64,000 nt of DNA from Ichthyophis bannanicus (GCA_033557465.1 CM066043.1:107746278-107810277), one strand, 5' to 3'; shown: positions 23,995 through 34,664, counted from the first letter of the stretch. Notes: generated by a model not told the origin, from the letters alone. Numbers and translations are program-made.

Positions 23995-24129
23995 ACCCAA
24001 TGTAGCAAAAAATCTGTACGTGATGGAGCAAATTGGTTACCAGATTTGGATTCAGCGCACCAAAAAACGTAAAAATCAATCGAAACATTAGAGGCAGTTT
24101 AAAAAAAAATTTTTTTTAGTGTACCTGTG
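23995..24129 (-). repeat. Right terminal inverted repeat of the 2.84-kb DNA transposon
   Basis: Read on the minus strand it starts CACAGGTACACTA, then an A/T run, AAACTGCCTC, TTTTTTGGTGCGCTGAATCC and TGCTCCATCACGTACAG. The A/T run is the main length difference from the left end. It is followed by TAGTTCACAG of the host CR1. Confidence 0.8.
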
Positions 24130-24197
24130 TAGTTCACAGATTACTACTAGTAGGTCTGCAATCTCATATTTCAGTTCTTTCAATACCCTCAGATGTA

Positions 24198-25945
24198 CAG
24201 TGGTGTGCAAAAGTCTGGAATCACTTGTGAGGTTTACGTTTTTCCTACTTTCTAACTTTTTTTTTTTAAAATTTTGCGTTAACCCAGCATATTCATCTTT
24301 CTACCACGTTAAAAGGGATACATTTGGCTATTAAAGTTGTCTTTTTTGCATTCCTTGCTTCCAATTTAAATACTTTATAGACACTGGGAGATAGCTACTG
24401 TGATTTTGGTGGATCCTGCGTCAAAACTGGATCAAGATTATCCAATATGCACATGTTATTTCTGACCAATCAGGAGGCTGGTTTCACTAACCAATCACAA
24501 TGCAGATATCTAGCCAACAGTGCAGTTATAAAACGTGTGGAATTTTTGAATTTCATACGCTTTCTGGATCGACCATGAAGATGACTCGGACCCTGACGTT
24601 GGCGGAGTGTGTTCGTGTGTCCTTTATGAGCGAGGAAGGATTTTCAAGCCATCAGATAGCCAGGAAAGTTGGCTGCAGTCAGAGTGCTATTGTTAAGATT
24701 GTACAGAAGAAGAAAAGAATGGGTTCAGTGGTGGACAAGCCTCGTTCAGGTCGTCCACGTGCATCAACATCATGCCAGGACCGTGCACTATGACGCATTT
24801 CACTGACTAATCGCAAGTTGACCTCTCCTCAGCTACTTCAAGAGTGGTCAGACAAGAGTGAGGTTAGTGTCAGCTCATCAACAGTTCATCGCTGGTGCCT
24901 GCAGTTTGGTCTCCGGGGCTGCAAAGCACGGAATAAGCCACTGTTGACTGACATACAAAGGCACAACTGGATCGTGTGGGTGAGAAAGCTCTCAAACTGG
25001 TTGACTGAAATGTGGGAAAAGGTGCTATTCAGCGATGAAAGCACCTTCTGCCTGTTTGATAACCAGGCCCATACCTATGTGAGGAGATTTCCTGGAGAGG
25101 AATTCAAGCCTGAGTGTCTCAACCTCACTCTGAAGTATCCTTTGAAGGTCATGGTCTGGGGCTGCATAGCTGCCAGTGGCGTTGGATGTCTTCACATCGT
25201 CGATGGAATGGTCAACGGGGCCAAGTACATCACCATACTGCAAAAGTGCAAGGTGCCATCAGCACACCAGCTGTTTCCTGGCCAGTTCCTGTTCCAAGAT
25301 GACAATGCACCCTGCCATCGCTCCGGACAGGTGATCAGCTGGAAGCAGCAGAAGAACATCAAGTCAATAGACTGGCCTGCCCAGTCTCCAGATCTGAATC
25401 TAATCGAGAACCTGTGGCAGAAGGTGGCCTTGGAAATATCCAAGAGGCATCCGACATCAAAGCGTGAGCTGATGGAGTCACTCATTGCATCTTGGAACCG
25501 CGTTGTCACCAACGATCACCTCAGACTGGTTCATTCAATGCCGACAAGGTGCAGTCAGGTGATCAAGAACAAAGGGTTGCCTTTCAAATACTGAGCCATC
25601 ACTGACACATAAAAATGGCCTTTTTCAAGGCCACATACATTAATTTGAAGGAAACCTGGCGTGTGTCCATAATATTTTAAAGCATACTTACAATAATATA
25701 TCGTTGGCCAACAATGTACATTGCATGATTTTCACAGAAAATCTATCAACAGGACAACTATGGGGAACAAACTCAGAAAATAAGGGCCAAACCAATACTA
25801 AAAGTTGTCCCTAATAGCCAAATCTATCACTTATCATGAGATACACAGAAAAAGCCACTGGGAGGAAAAAGAAATTAAGATATAAGGTCACGAAGTTGAA
25901 AAAATGTCAAATTTACAAGTGATTCCAGACTTTTGCACACCACTG
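24198..25945 (+). mobile_element. Full-length Tc1 element, 1,748 bp, with TA duplication
   Basis: The ends are CAGTGGTGTGCAAAAG in inverted orientation, identical for the first 31 bp. TA lies at each side (24,196-24,197 and 25,946-25,947). Removing the element joins CCTCAGATG-TA-TGCCATCTG, which reads as continuous CR1 coding sequence on the minus strand, so the insertion is certain. It carries one transposase gene with a single internal stop. The identical ends suggest recent insertion. Confidence 0.93.
24575..25594 (+). pseudogene. Tc1 transposase (DD34E) with one internal stop
   Basis: It encodes a cut-and-paste transposase of about 339 residues, the usual Tc1 length. The N-terminus has a paired helix-turn-helix region (TLAECVRVSFMSEEG, SSHQIARKVGCSQSAI) and the GRPR linker (SGRPRA). 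The catalytic domain shows LFSDESTF (first D), FQDDNAPCHRS (second D), and SPDLNLIENLW (E), with 34 residues between second D and E. VMVWGCIA is also typical. The start at 24,575 follows a short leader within the element. A TGA at 24,791-24,793, a likely CGA-to-TGA change, follows residue 72; no other lesion is visible. Confidence 0.92.
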
Positions 25946-26105
25946 TATGCCATCTGCTCCAGGTGATTTGCTACTCTGCAATTTATCAAATAATTGCAAT
26001 ACATCTTCCTGGTTTATTAATATTTATTTCAATTCTTCTGATACATCATCTTTATATACCATTTCAGACATGGGTAAATTCTGTACGTCTTCTTCAGGGT
26101 CCTCA

Positions 26106-28950
26106 CTTTCTCTCCTTATTCCTTTCTCCACATCTGTGGTCCTTCTCATTATCATGGGTCCTTTACCCTTCTACCCAGACCTAACTTCCTCCTATTCCAC
26201 CCTTGGCTGCTTTAAGTTCTCCATCATGCTCCCCTCTTCCATGGTACTCTCTCTCTTCCCTTCACCTATTATTACTGCACCTAAACTCTTGAGGGCTTCA
26301 AACATTTAGTAACAGTCTCCCATGGTGCCTTCTTGGGTCCTCCGCCTTTCCTTTTGGCCCTTTCCTGACTTTATTTATTTATTTTTTATTTAGCAAAATT
26401 TGCTACCTGTTTATCTGTAAAACCTAAGCAAGGTACAATGATAATACATACATAACTGCATTAAAATAGCACATAAATATAAAACTACTACTACAACTTG
26501 TTTCAGGCATGAAGAGCAGCAAGGTGAAAGGATCGAAGTCTGGAGATGACAGTGGAAGAAAAGGGCATAGAAAGAAGCAGACCAGTGGAAGAGAGGAGTT
26601 CACGAGGAGGGGTGTAAGGAGAGAAGAGAGAGGAAAGGGAGAGAGGAGCAGTAGAGTAGATGCATTTATAGGTCAGAAGGAGAAGTTTGAATTGGATAAG
26701 GAAACGGAAGGGCAGTCAATGAAGTGACTTGAGAAGAGGGGTTAAATGAGAATAAAAAAAAATAATATGTTTCTATAAAGAACTGCCAGATTCTTTCTTC
26801 TATCCATTTCCACTCCCTCCATGGCCCCTCCAAGGTCCTCTCCCTACTAGCTCTTCATGGCCTTTTTGGAATTTGCTGTCTGTAATGGCCCCTTCCTACT
26901 ATCTAGACCTCCCTCTCCCTCTCTCTCATCATCTTCTATTCTCTTCCACTTTCTTCCCCAACCCATCCCTCATCCTCTTTAATTCCTCCCTCATTCCAAG
27001 TTCTGTCTTCCCTCCCCCACCTCTAATCCCCAGAAAACTCTCTCTAAAATTGATTTCAGTCCTCTAATCTCCCTCTAATCTCCAGTAGAACTTGCTCCTG
27101 CCATCTCCACTGTGCCCTGTGCACTCCAACAGCAACATTTCCTCTCCTCACCTATACACACTGGCAAAATGATCTGTGCTTAAAAGTGCACTGCTTCACG
27201 GGCTGTGTTGAGGGCAGTCTCATGATACTATATGAATCACGAGATCTCAAGCTGTAAAACTGGCCTTGCATGGCCCAAGGATGGTGCATTATTAAATACA
27301 AATCATGTTGCCAATATGTGCGGTGGGGAGAGAGAGAGGAGAATGAGATGGGCTGCACTGCATAGATGAAGAGATTTGACAGCTGTCTTCCACTGGGGGG
27401 ATGGATTGTAGCAAATCAGATATATGGCAATTTAATGTACGTTATTTATTTATTTAGACATTTCTATGTGGGGTATCATAAAATATTCTAAATGGCTGAC
27501 AAGTAACACACAGAAAATCATAAAAAAACTTCAGAACAAACAAAAATAATTATAATACTAAGATAAGGAACCAACAGACTCACTGCCATGCATACATCTT
27601 TGGTCACCTTTACTATCCAAATGTCAAGTGGATACACAACATTGATCATAGCTGACAATTATTTGGAAATACCATGGTGTGTTATGAAGAAAATGTTCTT
27701 ACATAGTCTAGGCTCCATTTCCTTCTTGTTCTGTATCACAAATGACAGGTAAAGTTGAACAAATGGACGCAATCTTATCTAAAAAAAATAAATAAATCTG
27801 CCATTTCTTGAGAACTTACTAAAATGTCCCTATTGGTGATCCTGCCACCATCTACCTAATCTTGTACCACTGGGATAGATTTAACAACATTTGATTATGT
27901 TTTGAGGAAAATTCCTTCTTACCTGTTAGCAATTTGTACTCTTGCAGATTATTTAAAAAGACAGACAGCCCCGCGGTGTCAAAGTTTGCAGGTAAGCACC
28001 AGGGGGCTGTTTCAATCCATTGCTGCCACTGTAGGTCTCAGTGAGAGGTGACAGTGGTGGGAATGCGTGCCCCTGGAGGTCCTGCACTGTAGGTGACAGT
28101 CTAGTTCACCTAATGGTAGTGCTGGCCCTGGGTTTACCACTGTGCTAGGTACCCCAACTAGGTTCCTGTTGAAGTGTCTAGGATTGTGTGTCCCTTAAGG
28201 AGAACCAGAGAAGTCTCATGTATACTCCTTCACACTTACCCTCAAATAACGGAGTCTTGAGTCACCTCCAAACCTCTCATCATTTGTTTCGTTTGACTTA
28301 GCACTGCATTATACCATGGGGCAAGGGTAAGCCACAGAAGAGGCAGGGTACCATAAAAGTAGAACAACAAACAAGCAGTACCAAAGAATAGAGATGAAAT
28401 GACCACATATACTTTAATAAAAATAAAAAGGAAATATAAATAAAAACAAATAATCAATTACATAAAAGCCAACATGGCCAAGTTTTGGCAAGATGTATGC
28501 ATCAGGATTAAGAAAATAAATATATAAAATAAGCCATATAAAATATAATATATAAACTGAATTGAGTCTTATGAGCTGTACGAAAAATAAGTATAAAGAC
28601 AGAAAAAAGAAATAATTTATTAAAGAATCATTAAATAATAAATGCATTCTTAATGAATTAATATGTACATACCCTCTTTTCTATAAATCTATCCCTTACT
28701 TCAAACGTAGCTGAGCTCTATTGATCCACAAAATAAAAGCAACCTATAGAGACGATCACAAAAACAATAATCACGAAATAACAAAAATAAAAACTCACAT
28801 ATGAGGATTCATTTAATAGAAGGAAAAGATAGGTGTTTGCTCTTGCAGGACTGCATTCTTTATGATCTTTTTAAAGTGACAAAATGAGCCTGCACTTGGG
28901 ACCACTTTGTGTTTCAGCATCAAAATTAAAATGGCGGAATTTTTTGTTAT
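26106..28950. other. Unassigned segment with low-complexity tracts and LINE-tail-like pieces
   Basis: No gene is supported. It contains a T-rich L2/SINE-like tail on the minus strand at about 26,370-26,465 (TTTATTTATTTTTTATTTAGC), a purine-rich tract at 26,505-26,730 and a CT-rich tract at about 26,790-27,110. A further tail-like piece lies at 27,437-27,470, and A-rich sequence at 28,400-28,660. The lysine/arginine-rich frame within the purine tract is compositional. Confidence 0.4.
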
Positions 28951-29565
28951 GGGCCCGATTCCATCCTGCACGTCTGGGCCCTCTGTGTGTTCGGCTGGAA
29001 CCAGACGCACAGAGGGAATCGCGATTCTGATCCTGTGGGACACGTCTAGCTCCGCAGGATTAGAATCTCAAACAGGCCTGTACGTGCAGACCGGGACCCC
29101 GAATCTGTCTGGCCTGCACGTACAGGCCTTCTCCGGCTAACTCAGTCAGGGCTCTTCAATGGAACCGTGGCGCCTTGGTGTCCAGTTGCCATGGTACTGC
29201 AGCTCCATTGAAGAGCCGGGATCCCCTGCCTCTGGCTCCTTAAGCTGGTTCCCTGCAGCCCAACACCCTATCTGGCCTCCTTAGGCCAGGGTCGGGCTTT
29301 GGGGAATGTCCTCACCCCCTCCTCCCGGCCCACCTGTGCCCCAGGCTCGCTGATCCCTGGTGACTAGGCAAGTCACCGGCCCCAGATATACAGGGCCGAC
29401 ATTAGAATCGGCCCTGTATGTCTGGGGCCGACGACTGCCCACTGCCTGCCCTAACACCATCCCTGATCCGCCCCTCTCCCACCCCCCTCTACCTTCCCCT
29501 TACAAGATGTGGGGAAGGTAAACGGGACCGGGAAATGACCGCTATCCATGCCTCAGAATGACCCA
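28951..29565. repeat. Multi-hairpin (foldback) element, copy 3
   Basis: This is the clearest copy. It starts GGGCCCGATTCCATCCTG and ends as the reverse complement of TGGGTCATTCTGAGGC. In order it holds facing repeats: CCCTCTGTGTGTTC / ACGCACAGAGGG; GATTCTGATCCTG / CAGGATTAGAATC; CTGTACGTGCAGACCGG / GGCCTGCACGTACAG; CTTCAATGGAACCGTGG / GCAGCTCCATTGAAG; GGCCCCAGATATACAG / CTGTATGTCTGGGGCC. It is thus a string of five or more hairpins between short terminal repeats. No coding frame. Confidence 0.75.
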
Positions 29566-29787
29566 CTATAGGTTTTAGCTTCTTTAACATATGCCAGACT
29601 AACAAAGAACCTACTAATAGACTTATTCCATAAAACTAAATATACACCTCATCTGAACTTATAGAAAATGTAATGATGTACCCAATTTTTCAAAAGGGTG
29701 CAATATATAACTTAGCCTTATACTTGTAAACATTAGCTCAGAAGAAGAAGAAAAGATAACAAAGTCAGACAAGAACATATCAAATAA

Positions 29788-30259
29788 TGGGGGCATATTT
29801 ACTAAAGTGTGCTACCAGGGTAGTGTGGAGTTAATGCCTGGTTTTGGAGCTGCACTAAAAGTAGCAAGGGGCCCTTGTGCTAAAAAAAACCCATGTTACC
29901 CTTGTAGCATGCATCATGGCAGGGACTGGTCAGGGCGAGGTCGATCTTGGCACAGCACAGGTAGTGCGGGCATTAGTGGCCCATGCTAACTGCACTTAAT
30001 GCGGATACCATGGGTGCAATTAACACCACCTCAATGGGTAGCATTAGCTGCACCATGCTAACTGCACTTAATGCGGATACCATGGGTGCAATTAACACCA
30101 CCTCAATGGGTAGCATTAGCTGCACCCCTCGGCAGGTTCATCGCATTAAAGCATGGCGTTCCTGCATTAAGTGCATGCCTCTTGCAGTTAGCGAGCAGCC
30201 CTGTGCTGGTGATGCAGCCCACATGCCTGTTACTGGCAGAGTTTAGTAAACACGTCCCA
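29788..30259. repeat. MITE with GGGGCATATTTACTAAAG ends and internal 72-bp duplication
   Basis: The left end GGGGCATATTTACTAAAG faces TTTAGTAAACACGTCCC on the right. The interior is made of GTGCTAAC/GCATTAA-type blocks. No coding content. Related ends are seen at 9,939, 12,788, 16,028 and 56,306, so this is a multi-copy family in the window. Confidence 0.6.
29982..30125. repeat. Perfect 72-bp tandem duplication
   Basis: The unit starting CATGCTAACTGCACTTAATG at 29,982 is repeated exactly from 30,054. It includes ACCATGGGTGCAATTAAC and ACCACCTCAATGGGTAGC. Two copies, no differences seen, so the duplication is recent or homogenised. Confidence 0.9.
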
Positions 30260-30261
30260 GT

Positions 30262-30610
30262 GCTCTGATAATGGAATTGGAGTTATTCAGAAAACTGAAT
30301 GGGTGGCAACAGCCAAGCGTCTTTTCAATGACAAACACCAAGTCTAAAGTGTGTCCCCTCACATGAATAGATGCTACAACAATCTGATGAAAGTTTAAAT
30401 CCTTCTTACATTTTAAAAATGCATCCGTATCCACTGACAATGGACGATGGTTAATATGTATGTTAAAATCTCTCAATGTAAAGAACTTCCCAGGATCAAC
30501 TGACAAGCCTATAAGTTGTTGCACTAAGTAATAGGGGTCAGTATCCGGATGACCCAACAGCTTAGTTTTAAGTCGCAGCACTTCTCTTCCCCATCCCAAT
30601 GCAGCAGACA
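30262..30610 (-). pseudogene. L2/Rex1-like LINE endonuclease fragment
   Basis: The minus-strand translation contains FTLRDFNIHINH (GDFN motif altered to RDFN), DLNFHQIV, and HVRGHTLDLVF, which are middle APE-endonuclease blocks of Jockey-superfamily LINEs. The catalytic glycine and aspartate context is degraded, and neither RT nor the SDH motif follows. A small orphan fragment. Confidence 0.6.
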
Positions 30611-30612
30611 TA

Positions 30613-32759
30613 CAAGTTAAGTAAAGTTATTTTTAAAAACTTATTGTAATTCTGCCCCCGGGCGCATTAAGGCGCAGCGGATGCTGAGCGCCATAAGTGG
30701 GGGACATAGCTGATGAATGAGTACCACATCGCTTGTAAGCAGGGATCAATTTGTAAAGAAAAAAAGGAAGTAGAATTGTGGATCTGGGAAAGAGGCCGGC
30801 GTGCCAGGAACTGGATTACGGAGCAGAGTGACTGCTATTTGCTCGGCTCCAGTCTCACCTTCTCCCTTCTGCATCTCTGCAGGCCGTCTGGAAGACAGAG
30901 GCTGGAGCACAACACCCTCTGCTGCTCCGAAGTCAGAAAAGAAGTGGTGGAACTGCATTACAGGCTGTTCTCCAAGAAACTAAGCCCTGCTTGTAAGTAG
31001 CCATGTTTTAGTATTGCACAAAAGATCTGACTTCAAGTCTCAAATAAGGTCACCTAAGTTTCTATTATAACCTTGATCGCTCCAGAGGCATTATGCCTTT
31101 GATAGTGCACTGAAGGGCGCATGTCCCTTTGTGTGGCCATTAGCATAGCCAGAAAGTGAACTGTTCATTTAGAAACGGTTTTTCTTCTATAGGTATTTTG
31201 TGCTTTTTTGATTCTGTGTTTCAAGAACATGTCCTAATTCCTGCTGTCACAGGCTGGGGTCAATATAGTGATCATAAACCTCTGGGTGACTGAAGGGTTT
31301 CTAGTTCTCATTGTACTTTGATTTATCCATCCTTGTTGGATTATGTAGCCGATATAAATAATTCTTAACTGGCTCGGTAGGTGTTATTTCTTTTTGTTAA
31401 GACCCATTCAGTGTGTAATAAGATAAAGAGATATTTTCATTGACTAATGGTCTGAGTGTCATTTGTCTTGCGCTGATCTGCTTTAAATAGCTTATTCTGG
31501 CTGTCTCGGGTTTTAAGTTGCTTTCCTATTTTTGTTTTATATTTTTATTGCCACTTCAGAAACTGCCTTGCTGTGCTTTTTTAGCTCAAAAGGTAGTCAA
31601 TCAAATTTTATAAATATATAAAATTTTAAAAATCACCCAGAGTGTGTCATCCAGTGCAGGTTTAGTATCTTTGGAATGAGTTCAGAAGCGGCAGGCAGGC
31701 AGGCAGGTTATTTTAAAGTTCTTTTAAAGCACAGAGTGCAAATTAAGCTCCTAAAGCATCTGGAGCTGATGAGAGCTTCAACGGCATCTCAGTGGTATCC
31801 AGAGTGTTATGTACAGCGCAGGCATAATGTATTTGAAATGAGTTCAGTGTGGCAGACAGACAGATATTATTTATGGACTGCTTTTACCCAAATAGCTCCA
31901 GTTTAAGGTGGATTGCAAGCATAATAAAATAAATGTAAAAAATGCTAAATTTAGCTTCAAATGTAAGAGGAAAGGGAGAGAAGTCCTGTTCTAGTGCTGG
32001 TGTAGAATATTGGGTGGATCCAGCAGATTTTTATAAACATTTATTATATACTCCAATATTCATTTAGAGTGAGAGCTGCACACATAAAAAAGAGAGGTAC
32101 AACTGACAAGAGAGTGTCTAGCACAGAATTTGAGCATTCCTCACTAGAGCTGCTCCTGCTGCACACCTAACGTTCCTCCATCCAGCTGCAGAGATGAACC
32201 ACAATTACGCTGAGGTCTTTGTAGGACCCACGCTCAACCAATGGGCCAATAATGGAGGTTCTGAAGGCTGTACATCAGCCTCAGTCATTAATCAGTCAAA
32301 AATATCATCCTCACTCAGTCATGACTTTGGCAGGATGAGTGTGTCCAGAGCTCAATGAGAATTTGGTGTTGCTGGGTCATCAGGGTGCTCTTCATTACAG
32401 ACTTCCATAGTGCCCTGAGGCACTGGTTGATTAATGTGGTAATGCCAGAGCTGTTTATCAGTAATCCTGACCTTGTAAGGGAGAAGGCCAGCAAGCTCAG
32501 TGATAAAAAGCAGGACTCACTTTGGCCCAACCCTAGGGGCAGATCAGTCTAGCAGGCATTCAGACATGATCTGGTAGGCTGGTCTCGGTGGTCATGTGTG
32601 GGACGGGAAAACATGTGGCAGGTGAATGGAGGCTGTGCTGAAGCCAAGGAAGCAGCAGGAAGACAAGAATGCATGCCGGGCCTCTGAACTGATGCACATG
32701 CCTCGTCCCCGCACCCTCCTCCTTCATGGCAAGCAGCAGGCCCAAGAAGCAAAAAAGTG
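30613..32759. other. Mostly unassigned DNA; possible host sequence
   Basis: This is the longest stretch with little recognisable transposon content. It includes the candidate exon at 30,883-30,992, a GGCA microsatellite at about 31,690-31,708, and a weak LINE-tail-like piece at about 31,895-31,940 (GGTGGATTGCAAGC..AATAAAATAAA). Small frames elsewhere show no domain. Confidence 0.4.
30883..30992 (+). other. Candidate host exon flanked by good splice sites
   Basis: A pyrimidine-rich tract and acceptor (CTTCTCCCTTCTGCATCTCTGCAG) ends at 30,882, and a donor GTAAGT starts at 30,993. The 110-bp segment is open in one frame with a protein-like translation, including SEVRKEVVELHY and LFSKKLSPA. One base precedes the first codon and one follows the last. 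I do not recognise the protein. It could equally be an exon of a long non-coding RNA, or chance. Confidence 0.3.
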
Positions 32760-34110
32760 CCGAGGACAGGTGCTGGATGTGAGAGAAGAAGGGAAGAGAG
32801 ACACATGATAGATGATGGATGGGGGAAGGAAAGAGATAGAGAGATGGCAGATGCTGGAAGGGAAGGAAAGAGAGAAAGATGGAAGATGCTGGAGGGTAGA
32901 TGAAGGGGGAGGAAGACAGAGATGCATGAAGGGAAAGAAAGAAAGATGGCAGATGCTGGAGGGGGAGGGAAGAGAAAGTGAAGGCAGATGCTGGATGATT
33001 GGGTGGAAAGAAATGGCAGAAGCTGGAGGGGGTTTTAAGAGAGAGAGAGAGCGAGCAGATGTTGGATGGTGAAGAAAGAGAGGGGGCCAGATTCCAGATG
33101 GAGGGGAGAAAATAGAAAGAAAGAGGGCAGATGCTGGATGTGGAAATGAAAAAGAAAGAAGACAGATCTGGAGGGGATTAAGAGAGAGAAAGAGGAGGGG
33201 ACAGATGCAGGAGGGGGAAAAGAGAGAGGGCAGATTCCTGGAGTGGAGGATAGGGATAGAAGAAGAGAGAGAAGTTGCTGGATGGGGGGGGGGGGGGGGA
33301 TTTTTGACTCAAGAAGGGCAAGAATTTAGGTATTTGGGGAAGAAGACTGCAAAAAAAAAAAATAGGACTGGAAAAATGATGGGTGGGAAGAAGCTGAAAA
33401 TTAGTTGGGGGGAGAGAATGGAAAGTAGGGCCTTCACTATTCAGTGCTTAGTGAAGGGAGGACGGCCCTCGCAACTGGGGGAAGAAACATTCAGGAACTC
33501 AGTCGTTGGGTGGAGGCAGTGCATGGGACATGTAGTTGGAGTGAGAATGCTGCTGATGGAGACCAAGGGATTTAGGAGAGGGAGAAGTAAAGAAAAAAGA
33601 AAATGGATTGGGAAGGGTAACGGAGTGGAAGAGGTAAAAGGAGAAAGACTACAGACTGGGAGAGAATATGGGAGTAAGATGGGAGCAGTAACATCAAAGA
33701 TGGGAAGGGGTGAGAGAGAGTCAAAGACGCTGAGAGATGGAAAGGAGGGATTGGCAAATAGATGGTGACTGGGGATTAGAAGAGATGATCGGAAGGGGAT
33801 AATATTGAAAGGAGTTGACTGGAGAGAGAGAATCAGTATGGGAATGATTAGGGCTATGAGTAAATAGGGAGATAGATAGACAGAGAGATATAAAGAGACA
33901 GAGTCTAAGAACAGAGAAATGGAACAAAATGAGAAGAAAAATGAAAGATCAATGTCAGATGTAGGGAAGGAAGAGAAAGAAAAAATAGAAAATGGGTAGT
34001 AGGTCCTGGAAAAGGAGTTAAAAATGACAGATGAAGAACAAGAGCGACCAAGATCAACGTGATTAGAAAAATAAAAAGCCCAGAGAACAAATGTAGAAAA
34101 AAGCTTTTTA
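32760..34110 (+). repeat. Purine-rich degenerate minisatellite, about 1.3 kb
   Basis: The plus strand is almost wholly purine, with a loose recurring phrase GGCAGATGCTGGAGGGG and GAAAGAGAGAAAG between 32,820 and 33,270. It includes a 16-G run at 33,284-33,299. The repeat unit is irregular, about 30-45 bp. Frames in it are compositional only. A second small purine-rich patch with ATGCCAACAG..GATGATGGAG lies at 34,500-34,640. Confidence 0.75.
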
Positions 34111-34664
34111 TTTTCACTTTAGCATTAGGAATATGTCATCTTTGTCTGTGCACATCATTTATACCTTTATACTTTGTTCAGTATGGGAGTAAATGCATTT
34201 CCCTTTGTGACTTTCCTGCTTTGTACTGCATACATCTGGCTTCTTAGAATTTCCATTTCAGTTTTTATTTCTACATTTCAACTTTGTGGTTCCTTATTCT
34301 CAACTGGGTGAGAGTATATTTGTGTTCTGAGAGTATGACTGAAGTGAACAATTCTGTTAGTATGTAGTTTCTACCAGGGGAGGGCCACACGGGCCCTGGC
34401 CCGAACAAATTTCTAACCCTTAGAGCAGTAGAAGCTTGCTTCTGCACTCTCTGCCATTCTCTGGGCTCAGCCACATTGCCGGGGGCTGGAAGTTGCTGGG
34501 GAGTGGGAGAAGGGACTGATGCCAACAGATGATGGAGGTGGAAGAAGGAGGCACATGATGGAAGATGGTAGGGGATGAGAGTGGGAGCTGGGGCTGGTGC
34601 TGGGGTGGGATGGGGGTGAAGGTGGGAGAAGGGGGTAATGTTGGCAGGTGCTGGCGGAATTAAT
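34111..34664. other. Unassigned segment
   Basis: No gene or terminal repeats seen. The right half is GGTG/GGAG-rich low-complexity DNA leading into the CR1 copy. Confidence 0.4.

Larger units (their letters stand above)
21293..24129 (+). mobile_element. Autonomous-type DNA transposon, 2,837 bp, long TIRs, 3-bp TSD (TAG)
   Basis: Both ends start CACAGGTACACTA (13 bp identical) and share AAACTGCCTC a few bases in. Imperfect inverted similarity continues for roughly 115-130 bp, including GGTGC(GC)TGAATCCA and TCCATCACGT. The surrounding CR1 gives the empty site AAAGATAGTTCACAG, so TAG is duplicated. A single long transposase-like frame fills most of the interior. The CAC start plus 3-bp duplication would suit the CMC (EnSpm-like) group, but the protein is not one I can place, and other 3-bp-TSD groups are possible. 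The intact frame within diverged TIRs suggests moderate age or selection on the protein. Confidence 0.85.
18767..26105 (-). mobile_element. CR1-a LINE split by five nested insertions
   Basis: CR1-a sequence on the minus strand appears as successive blocks: tail (18,767-18,783), 3' UTR and C-terminus (19,161-19,777), thumb and palm with FADDTKL and motif B (19,908-20,508), RT fingers (21,006-21,292), upstream RT (24,130-24,197) and linker (25,946-26,105). The linker block has EMVYKDDVSEELK and FDKLQSSKSPGADGIH in one frame. Together these give one continuous CR1 once the intervening elements are set aside. The insertions are an L2 3' end, an L2 tail, multi-hairpin copy 2, a 2.84-kb DNA transposon and a Tc1. 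All of them are therefore younger than this CR1. Confidence 0.85.

Noticed and set aside
33205..33768. 187-aa Gly/Arg/Glu-rich frame
   Set aside because: A product of the purine-only tract; low complexity with no conserved block.
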